The notes under the pieces: model-generated | What the model saw: the letters and a program-made list of their open reading frames with translations, nothing else | The model's database searches: none | What the model was told of the DNA's origin: nothing | Origin: Cochliopodium minus | Lineage: Eukaryota; Discosea; Himatismenida; Cochliopodiidae | Direction of reading: 5' to 3' | Length of the DNA stretch: 25,715 nucleotides | Assembly: GCA_024220525.1 (NCBI GenBank) | Contig: JAMYWO010000041.1 | Location: forward strand, 91,562 to 117,276 | Made by a program: the position numbers and the translations under genes | Part shown: positions 9,285 through 19,800 of the stretch, in pieces | Position numbering within the stretch: the stretch's first letter is position 1 | Layout of the letters: every line of letters starts with the position of its first letter

Positions 9285-10584
9285 TTAGAGTATTTTAGGA
9301 GGGATACCATTTGGGAAAAGTTTATCAGGCTTTTGATTTTGATCTTGATCTTGATTTTTGTTCCTGAAATAGTTGAATAATCCCTTTTTAGGAGGAATTT
9401 TCGGTCTTTCTTTTTTATCGTTTAAATTCTTTTTCGCTTGCTCCTTCTTCATACCTAAAAAACTGGTTGCATCCTCAATCTTCTCCTCAAAATCAACCCC
9501 AGTCTTCTCCTTGATGAATTCATTCGCATCATCAGTTGATGAATTCTGCAGCATCCTCAATCTTCTCCTCGACATCAAGCCCAGTTCTGTCCTTGATGAA
9601 TTCATTCACATCGTCAGTCTTCTCCTTGATGAATTCTTTGGCATCCCCAGTTTTCTCCTTGATGAATTCTGCAGCATTCTCAATCTTCTCCTCAACATCA
9701 AGCCCAGTTCTGTCCTTGATGAATTCATTCGCATTGTCAGTCTTCTCCTTGATGTATTCTTTGGCATCTCCAAACTTATCTTTGAGGGTATTCCCAGCAT
9801 CCCCAATAGTATCCTTCAAGTTGTCCTTGGTATCCTCCAAAAACTGTTTTGTCTTGGATCCAACCCTCCCCATCTTCATTGTCGCATCATCTTTCTTATC
9901 CTTCAAAAAATCTTTGGCATCCTCCCATTTCTCCTTCAGATCAGAACTCTTCTGATTGATCCCAAAAAACTTTTTAGCCTTGTTCCCCGTCTCAGACAAA
10001 GTCTCCTTGAGACCCTCCTTCTTCTCCTCGAGATAATCCTTCACATTCTCCAAAGTCTCCTCAGCATCCTCCTTCTTTCGATTGAGAAAGCTCTTCGCAT
10101 TTGACAATGGCTTACCTAACTTATCCTTCACATCTTCTTTCATTTCATTGGCATATTCCTTTGTTTTCTCGAGGTTCTCTTTTGCTGTTTCTTTTCCTTT
10201 GTACCAGTAATCATCTATCTTTGTTTTTAAGGTTTCTTCTTTCGCGCTTTTGAAGGGATTCACAAAGAATATCACTGGTATGCTAAGAATTGCCAGAAAA
10301 AGAAATACGTTTTTTGGTGTCAACAAGTATTGATATGGTGCCATGTATGCTTTTATTTTTCTCAGATTCAATCCAAGTCTTGATGCCAATGGTTTTTTCT
10401 CATTCATTTTCATTTGTTCTACATTTCAATTAAAATTTAAATCATAATTTAATAGAAGCAAGAAATTTCAAAAGATTTTGAATTAATTTGTTTTACCTTG
10501 TTCCTTTTGTCTTCTGTTTTCCACAGATACTTCACGTGAAGAAGTTTTTTCATCTTGATCATGTATATTTCTTCTTAATGACAT
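9285..10584 (-). CDS. Membrane-anchored LEA-like 11-mer repeat protein (frameshifted)
   Basis: Exon 1 is 10584-10497, starting ATG with MSLRRNIHDQ. A 78-bp phase-1 intron (10496-10419, GTAAAA...TGTAG) leads to exon 2 from 10418. Near residue 60-80 is one hydrophobic segment, VFLFLAILSIPVIFF, preceded by basic residues, so it is a likely single-pass anchor. The rest is a long, highly charged amphipathic helix with 11-residue repeats (for example DAKEFIKEKTG, NANEFIKDRTG), like group 3 late-embryogenesis-abundant proteins. Known for that type: disordered when dry, helical on membranes, linked to desiccation or stress. That role here is only inferred. The first frame stops with TGA at 9532-9534. 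Compared with neighbouring repeats, 8 bp (GGAGAAGA) are missing there, and the repeat continues in another frame to a TAA at 9285-9287. So the gene is either truncated after about 322 residues or the assembly is wrong here. Confidence 0.6.
9541..9771 (-). repeat. 123-bp tandem repeat within the LEA-like gene
   Basis: Two near-identical units start at 9541 and 9664, exactly 123 bp (41 codons) apart. The second unit diverges in its last 15 or so bases. A third, shorter and diverged copy lies at the 8-bp deletion just left of 9541, and another relative is in the last exon near 9040-9122. The encoded unit combines three 11-residue helical repeats and one of eight residues. Such repeats expand and shrink easily and are also prone to collapse in short-read assemblies. 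Confidence 0.85.
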
Positions 10585-10859
10585 TTATTTGATTAGTTGT
10601 TTTTTTTTTGATATTTTGAAAATGAAGGATAAATTTTTCCTGATAAAATGAAAATATATTTTGCTTATTAATTTTGTCTATAAACAAAATTTCGAATCAT
10701 TTAATTTGATCAAATTAGCTTTTTATAAATAATAAAGTGTTAAAATTAAATATTCGCTTACATTTGTTCAAATTGGACAATATGAATCTTTATAATTGGA
10801 AAAAGAAATAAAAAAGAGAGAAATAACAACAATTTTTTTTTTTTATAAATTTTGATTTT
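10585..10859. other. AT-rich spacer between the giant coiled-coil gene and the LEA-like gene
   Basis: These 275 bases lie between the stop of the giant coiled-coil gene and the start of the LEA-like gene, which are on the same strand. The spacer must contain one 3' end and one promoter. It is rich in A and T tracts, with a TATAAATAATAAA stretch at about 10723-10735. I see no RNA gene. Confidence 0.5.
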
Positions 10860-13800
10860 TTAATTATTTCTTTTCTTTTTATGTAATTTGGACTTCAAAT
10901 TCTCAATCTGATCAACCAATCTGTTGTATCTCTCAAAGCTGACAAAACCATCAAATTCTCTCTCAGGAGTTTCATCGATAGTAGAAGAAACGAGGCTAGA
11001 TTTTTCGTACTTGTGGATGAGCTTTTGAGATTGTTCAAGCTCTTCCTTCAAAGTGTTATTGTCTCTTCTCAACTTTTCAATCTTTTTGTTTTGGAGGAGG
11101 ATGATCTTTTGGGCCTGCGTAGGAGGTTCGGAAGATAACTTGTAGGGAGACTTTGAATTAGGAGAGTTGGAAGAAGAATGCTTCTTTTTGGAGACTAAGA
11201 AAGATTTGTTATGTTCGCTTAAAGTCTCGTTTTGGTTTTCGAGGAGCATCATTTTCTTTTTGATGGTAAGATACTTCTTTTTGAGTTTGTAATTCAAAGC
11301 AGAACTTTCATTAAGCTTTTGGTAGATCTCCGAAATGTGCAAAGGCAAGTTGGATGGTATTTGGAAAGTTCCCAACTTTAAGTTTTCTTCTCTCAGTTCT
11401 TTCACTTGAGAGTCAAGTGTTGACATTTCTTTCTTCATCTCTCTGTTGACATCTAACAATTTTTTGATTGTGATGTCTTTTGATTGGATTGTTTTGAGAT
11501 GATCTTCGTTCACTTCGGGCACTTCTTTTGTTTTTGCAAGTTGGTAGTTCTTTTCTTTCAAAACTTCTACTTCTTTGTGAAGATTTTCAATGTCATCAAC
11601 CAAATAGGACTTTTCTTTCAACAAAACGTTCTTTTCTTCGAGCTCATTCAAGTAGTTCTTCTTCAATGAAGTGATCCAGTTCTGTTGTTGTTCATTAATC
11701 TCCTTTTCACATTCCAATTTCTTTTGTAACAACTTTATCATATCAGAGAATTTTTGCTGAGGAGTGTTAATATCGATATTAATTTGGTTGTACTGCTTTT
11801 CCAAGTGGAGGTATTTCTTCTTCATGGTATGGAAGCGACGTTTTGTTTTCTTGTGACCCTGCATCTCTTTGTCAAAGGCATCGAAGATTCTATCTCCTTT
11901 CCTCTCCAATGTTGCAACTTTTTCTCTTTCTTGCATCAACTCAACTTGCAACACAGTAACTTGCTTTTTGAGTTCTTCACTGTTTTTAACTTCTTCGGGA
12001 TTTTCGGAGATAACTCCACCGCTTTTCATTCTTTCCAACTCTTTCTTTAATCTTTCATTTTCTTCCAATATTTCGCTCAAATCAATCTTTTTTGTTCCCA
12101 TCTCTCCTTCATTTTCAATTTCAAACTTGCTCTTGATCATTTCCAACTGCTTCTTTGTTTTTTCAGATTCATACTTGTATTCTTCGATCTGATCAATAGA
12201 ATCATTGAGTTGATCATTGGTATTCTTCAATTCGATTTCCAACTTTTTTAGATATTTTTCTATCAATCCTTTTTCTTCAGAAGTGGAATCTACTTTTCCT
12301 TTGTAATTTTTCAACTCGTATTTCATTTCAAACATTTCTTCTTCTTTTGTTGGATTTTCCATTTTCAATTTCAACATTTCAACTTTTTCAAGAGCAAAGT
12401 CCAAATCTTTCTGCAGATTATCATTAATGATAGATGATTTCTCGAGTTTCTCTTTGAGGAGATTGCTATCTTCGTTTGATTGTGTGGAATCTCTTTGTTG
12501 GGAGACTTTTGTGGAAGAATCTTTTGATTCTAAGGTGTTTTGTAGTTCTTTCTTCAGGATGCTTATCTTTATCTTTGAGTACTCGAGTTCTTGTTCAATT
12601 TTATTTTTCTCTACTTGTTCTACTGCTTTTTCTTTCTTCGACTTGACCAATAGATCTTTTATCTCTGACAATTCTTCTTTTTGAACTTCCAAAGTAAGCA
12701 CATCTAACTTTTCTATTGCTTTGCTTAAATCATCCTCTACCATCACTCTTTCAATTTCATATTCAGTGGGTTGTTTGGTTTTTATTTCAACAGAGAGCTT
12801 TTCAAGTAATTTTGGAGACAAATTCTTTGTGAGTACTTGGTTTTCCAACTTTAAACTCTCATTTTCTTTTTTGATATTCTCTATTTCATGAGGATTGAGA
12901 AGAGATTCTCCAATAATGACCTTATCATTCTTTCTTTCTTTTATCAGAATATCCATTAACTTTATATTTTCTTTTCTTTCGGAATCCAATTCCTTTCTTG
13001 TTTGTTCCAAAATATCACCTCCGTAAGCAATCAAATCGCCAGATTCTTGAATGTCACCACGATGATAAACATTTTCTGATCTGAGTTCCACTGGGATAGT
13101 GACATTTTCACTTTGTGAGGTAAAGGTCATCAAGTCTTCAGGTAGTTCCCAATTAATGTTGTTTATCTTCATTTTTTGATTATCTTCTTTTAATAAGTTG
13201 TATCTATCCAACAACACTTCAAAGTTTTCTGGCCTAAATGTCTCTTCTGTCATGATATTGATCTGTTGTGGGCTGGAACTTTCAAAGGAGGTAGATGTTG
13301 AATGTTGGGAGAGTTTTTTCTTTCTGAGTTGTTCATTTTCTTTGATCAAATTATTGATTTCCTCTTTCAATTCTTCCATTTGTCTTTCAACATTGTTATT
13401 GTCGATTTCAAAGTTGTTTGGATTTGTTTCTTTCAATTTTTCAAACTCTTTTGTTTTTTCATCTTTCTTTTCTTCTGCTTCTTTTGATTTTTCAACTTCT
13501 AATTTTATTTTCTCATTCAAAACATTCAAATCTTCTTTAGTCTTTTCTATTTTCTTGTTCAAGAGCTGGATTTCTTTGGTAGGTTCTTCTGTTTGTTCAG
13601 TCTTTTCGTTGAGGAGTTTTTCCATCTGCTTTAATCTGTTTTCGTTGATATGTTTCTCTTTTTCAAATTCGTCAACATTAACCTTTGATTCATAAATCTC
13701 TTTCTCAAGAATCTTGATCTGTTTTTCGTGTTCTTTCAAGTGTCTTTCTTTTACTTCTACTTGCTGAGATTTTGAAATTATTTTAGGGTTTTCCATTTCT

Positions 13801-16800
13801 CTTTTTATTCTATCAATTTCTTCATACATTTTTTCAAGGTTCTTTTCAGTTGAAGAAACTTTTTGATTCTCATTATCCAAGTTTTCTTTCAATTGACTCA
13901 TTTCTTCCCTTTTTTTCTCGATTTCCTTCTCCAAGTTTTCAACTTCTTCGCTTGTGAGTATGTTTTGGTTTTCTTTCTCCTTTTCCAATCTTCTTAAGCG
14001 AGTTTGATTTTTCTGTTTCTCCATTTTGATTTCCTCAACTTTGAATTTTATTTCATTCAATTCACTCTCAACTTGTTTTGCTTGTAATTCTCTCTTCTCA
14101 AGTTCTGGTAGTGATAATGAATATTTCAATTTTTCGTTTTCTTTCACAAGTCTACCCAACTGGTTCTTCAATTCTTCTATTTGAAACTCTGGACCATATT
14201 TCTTGTGTTCAACTGCTTTCTCCATTTCCTCATTCAACTTTTCAATCTCTTTAAGTTCTTCTAATTTCTTTTCTTCAACTACCTTTGCTTTCTCTTTTTC
14301 TGCTTTGATTTTCTCTTCCAACTCTTTTATGTCATCTTTTGTCTTTTCTATTTTTTTGTCCAGTACTTGGGTTTCGATAGTAGGTTCCTCTGTCTCTTCT
14401 AATTTATCATTAAAGAGTTTTTCAAACTTTATTAATCTTTTTTCGTTTGAATTTTTGTCATTTTCCAACACTTTTACAACAACATCTGATTTTTTTTTCT
14501 CCTTTTCAAGAATTTCCACTTGTTTTTCGTGTTCCACCAAATCTCTTTCAATCACTTCAACATCTCTTGCTTTTAGTGGAGTGTTTTTCACTTCTGGTAC
14601 TTTTTCGGCAGGTGAGTAGATTTCAAAAGGAGATTGATCCAATTTCTTGAGTTCTTCATTCTCTTTTCTCAATCCTGTGATTTGGATTTTCAAAAGTTCA
14701 ATTTGATCCACTTTGGTGATGGGAGTATTTTGTTGTATTTCACTCGAGAATTCCTTTACTTTTTCTTCTGATGACTTTACTTTATCATTTTCAATATCTA
14801 TTTTCATATCCAGTTTTCCCAAACTTTCTTTTATTCTGTTAATCTCCTCATTCAATTTTTCTATTTCTAAAAGAGAGTTTTTGTGTTGTTTTTCCTTCTC
14901 CAAGTACTCTTTGTTCAATTCTTTCAGGGAGGATTCAATCATTTCTTTGTCTTTTTTGAATTGATCAATCAATAATTTGGAATTAGATTTATCTCTTTCT
15001 AATGATTCAATTTGAATTTCACAAATCAACAACATTTCTTTCAATTTTTCTACTTCTTGATTGATATCTACAGAAGTTGATATTTGGGGATAATAAAGGA
15101 AATCTTTGTTAATATCTGTGAGATCAATCATTTCTTGATTGTCGATAGTAGGTAATTTTCTGAGTTCTTCATTTTCTTTTCTGAGATTCACAAGTAAGTT
15201 GTTCAACTTTTGTATCTTTTCACTTGAATGATCAACAGTTTTTGGTTGAGTTAATTCGAGATGTTTGATGCGTATTTCATTTTCTTTTTCCTTCAATCTC
15301 TCAATCTCTTTCAACTCTTCCACTTTTTTCTCTTCTACTACTTTTGACTTTTCTTTTTCTACCTTGATTTTGTTTTTCAACTCGTTTATTTTAGTTTTTA
15401 TCTTCTTTATTCCCTTTTTCAACACTCTAGTATCTTGCGAAGGTTCCTCAGATTGGATTTCTTTATCTAATAAGTTTTCGAGTTTTTCTAGTTTTTTTTC
15501 GTTGGATTCAACTTCTTTCTCTGTATCTTGAATGATGATCTTTGATTCCATGATCTCTTTTTCAATTATCTCCGCTTGTTTTTCATGTTCTACCAATTCT
15601 TTTTGTATCACTTCAACTTGTAACTTTAGATCTTCTCCTTCGTTTTGGTTGGTTACATTAGGTGAAATTTCGTTTAGGAAGGAGTATTCTAGTTGATTTG
15701 ATTTCTTTATTTCTTTATTTTCATTGTTGAGAGTAATGATCTGATCCTTCAGCACTTGCATTTCATACTCTGATCCAACCAATTGGCTTTGAACTGTTGT
15801 TTCATGAGGGAGAGTGACAGGAGTAAAATCTTCTTCTTCAATGACTCTTATCCTTTCTTCGAATGATCTTACTTTTTCGTTTTCATTTTCTATTTGAATG
15901 TCCAACTTTACCAAATAATCTTTGGTCTTCTTTATTCCTTCATTGAGTTTCTCTATTTCCCCCACAGGTACTTGTTGATTATTCTTTTTTTCTTTCAATT
16001 GATTTTCCAATCTTCTCAGTCTAGTAATGATCATCTCCTTTTCACTGTTGAGTTTCTGAATCAAAGATTTAGAATCTGATATTTCATCATTAATTTCAGA
16101 AATCTTTCTTTCACTTTCCAATGAAAGAACTTTTTTAGGAGCGGAGAAAACATTTTGAGTAGAAATCTCCAACTCTTCAGGCGATTCTTCTATCTTGGAT
16201 TCCTCCTTTGGAGAAACTTGATCTTCAACATAGGATGGTGAGGGATTATTCTCCACTACTTCTACTTTATTCTTCTTCAACGCAGATACTTTCTCGATCT
16301 TTTCGATTTCTTGCTTTTTGAGGAGGATCTCTTTATCTAATCTATCTATTTCTATTATTATTGCCTCTTTCCTTGATTCAGATAATTCTGATAAATTTTC
16401 AATGGTGATCTCCAATCTTTGAGGATCATTGAATTGTTTCAAGTGATTTTCTAAATCTTCTTTTTGTTTGATAGAATCATCAAGATTGTTTTTGAGATTA
16501 GATAACAAATCATTTTGATCAATCATCTTTCCACCACATTCACCACAAAAATCATCTTCACCCTCTACTCCACATTCTGAACAGATCTTCATCAAATGGG
16601 AAGGAATGGATTCTTTATCGATCATAGTACCTCCACATTCACCACAAAATTCATCTTCACCCTCTACTCCACATTCTGAACAGATTTTCATCTTTAAATG
16701 CTCATGTTCTCCTTCATGTGAATGAGAATGATCATGTTGATGTTCTTTATCTCTCATTTCTCCACCACAGTTTGCACAGAATTGATCACTATCTAATCCT

Positions 16801-19800
16801 TCTTTGCCACATTCGGCACATTCCTTTGTAAAGTGTTTCTCTTCTTCTTCTTTCTCGTTTTCAAAGAGATCTTTCATTTCACCACCACACAGACCACAGA
16901 ACATTCCATCACCAGGTTCACCACACAAAGCACAAACTCTGAGATATTCTTTTTCTTCTTCTATTTCTCTAGAGTTTTCTTGAGAGTAGCTGTATTCTCC
17001 TGTCAGGTTCTCTTCCTCATCATCGTATGAACTGTTAACAAAATCCTCTTCGTTTGGAGATATTTCTTCTCCTTCAACTTTGTTTTCTTCGGATGTAGGA
17101 GGTATTATGGGTGGAAGGAGTTCTTTCAGCTCTTCATTCTGTTCTTCCAACATTTCTTTTTTTCTCACCAACAACTGTATCTTTTTGATCATCTTTTCTT
17201 TTTCTTGAACATGCAAATCCATCTCCTCATTGAGCAATTGATTATCACTAGATGCGAGATTCAGTTCTTTTTGGTTGATGAGAAATTTCTTCCTTGTGGA
17301 TGCTAGATGAGATTTGAGATGTTTGACTTGCAACTCTAGATTCTTAATCATCTTTGATTTGTTTTGGAGAACAGAGAGATCACTCGGGGTTGATTGTTTT
17401 TGAATTGTTTCCTTTTGATCTTTTATTTCTATTTTTGCTGTAGAAAGTTGATTTTTGAGTTCGAACACCATATCTGCTTTTATCTCTTTCTCTTCATTCA
17501 AATAATCAATCTCATCCAAAGCCTCATCCAATTCTCTATTGACCTTTGTTATTTTTTTGGAAGATGTATTCAATTCTTCTTCCAAAACATTCATCTCTTT
17601 CTCTACAAACACAAATTGACTTTGGATATGTTCTTTTTCGTTTTGGAGGATCTTGTAATGGTCAACTTTTTTGTTTAATCTGTTTTCTGATTCACTAAGT
17701 TTACTGTTTGTGTCGAGCAATGTTGTTTCTTTTTCCCTAAGCCTTTCTTTGAGATCTTCCACATGTTCATTTGATGTCTTCAATTTTTCTTCAAGAACTT
17801 TCTTTTCTTCAAGAACGTTTTTCAAATTGTATTCTAAACTTTCTATTTCCATCTTTTCTTTCTCTACTTCTTTCTTTGAAATAACCAATTCTTCTTGAAC
17901 CTTTGAAAAATCTATCTCCAACTGTTCTACTTGCTTTTCGAATTTAACAAGAAGAACAGACTTTTGTTTCACCATCTGAACGAGTTTTTCCTTTTTCGTG
18001 CTCAAATCTAGTTGTATTTGAGTAGAGGATCTATTTAAAGTTTCAAGTTGTTCATTCAGAGCTTCTTTTTCTTTTAGTGATTTTTCTATTTGTTCTTCTA
18101 TTGCAAGCTTTTGTTCATTGAAGATCTCCTCTTTGATTTTGATTTCTTCATACTTGGATTTTACTTGTTGGTTCTCCATTTCGAGATTCACAATCTTCTT
18201 TTGGTAAATCTCTTTTTCTTTTTTGGATTTGATTTGAGAAGATTCAAGAATTTTGATCTGATTTTGAAATTTAAAGAGATTCTCATTCAAATTGTAATTT
18301 TCTTTTCTCAACTTTTCTTCATCCTCCTCAATCCTTTTTATCTTTTTCTCCAATTCAGATATGGCAAGAAGATTTTCTTCATTCATTCTCTTAAGCTCTT
18401 CATTTTCATCAGATGATTTTTCAATCTTCTCTTCGTACTCAAGTTTTGTTTTGGTGAGAGCGGTGACTTGTTTTATGAGATGTTTGCTTTTCTTGTTGAG
18501 TTTTTCGATTTGATTATTGGTTTCTTCAATCTTCTTTTCCATTTCTTCCTTCTCTTTGGTGATATCATCAATCTTGATCATGAAATCCTCTATCCTATTT
18601 GTTGATTCTTCCAACTTGATTTTAGTAAATTCATAATTCTTTTCTATCTCCAAGAACTTAAACTCGATCTCCCTTCTCTCATTCTCGGATGTTCTGTATT
18701 TTTTATCCACTTCAATCTTTTGTAACTCTAATTCATTCAGTTTAGATTCACTCTCCTGAAGTTTGCGAGTAGCAGAAACAACTTGTTTTTGATACAAAGA
18801 GATCTTTTTCTCCAACTTATCTTTTTCTTTGAGGAGATCAGAGAGTTCCACTCTGATTTTTGATGTTTCGATTTTGATCTGATTATTTTCTTCATTTGCA
18901 TCTTGGAGTTTGGTATTTAGTGTTTCGTTCTCTTCTTTCAAATTTTCTACTTGCATCTCTGTTTGATAAACTTCTTTCTCCAAGATTTCGTTTTCTTTTC
19001 TGAGTGAATTGATCTCCAATTTAGATTTCTCGACATCAAACTGTATTGTCTCCAATTTCTCTTGGAATACAAATTTTGATTTCTCCATCTTTTTTTCCAA
19101 GCTTTGGATTTCATTCTTTAATTTTTCAGAGTTTGATGTTTCTTGTTTCAATTCCTCTTTCAAGCTATCATATTTCTGTTTTTCAAAATCAATTTGATTT
19201 TCGATCTTTTCTTTCTCACTTTTAAGTTCTTCGATTTGTAAATCAAAAGAATTGATGATTTGGTCTTTCTTTTCGCTTTGTACGTGAAGATTTTTGTTCT
19301 CTTCTTTGTAATCAACAATCTCTAAAGATAGCAACTCTTTTTCTTTGTTCACATCTTCTATTGCTTCATCAAGATTTTTGTTTGTTTGTTCAAGTCTTTT
19401 GATCTTTTCTTCCAATATTCTGTATTCCTTCGTAGATTTTGACAACTTCTCGATCATTAGTTTTTCTTTCTTTGAACTGATAGAAATTTTCTCATTTGCC
19501 AAGATCAAATCGTTCTTCAAGTTATTCTCAGATTTTGCCAATGTATCTATTTCTTCTTTCAACTTGTTTGTTTCTTCTGAAGAGATCTTATTCTTTTCAA
19601 CCAATAATTCAAGCTGGTTTTCTACTCTTTCTTTTTGTCTTTGCACTTGAACTATTTTTTCTTCTAACACTTTTACATCGTTGAGTGATTTTGATATTTC
19701 TAGGTTCATTTCACTCATTTCCTTTTCATTGTTCTTTAGTTTTAGTGTCAATATATCAATTTCGGTTGTATATTTCTTCAAATTTGATGAAATATTTTCT

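Noticed and set aside
9480-9700. An intron that would skip the frameshift in the LEA-like gene (a GTGAAT near 9620 as donor)
   Set aside because: The interval has the base composition and repeat pattern of coding sequence, unlike the AT-rich introns nearby. An 8-bp deletion explains the shift exactly.
9541-9771. CRISPR-like array
   Set aside because: The repeats are 123-bp coding units without unique spacers, in a eukaryotic spliced gene.
9373-10104. Plus-strand frame of 243 codons with hydrophobic repeats
   Set aside because: It is antisense to the LEA-like repeats and shows the same 123-bp periodicity. The minus-strand gene has a start, intron and membrane anchor, so that strand is the coding one.
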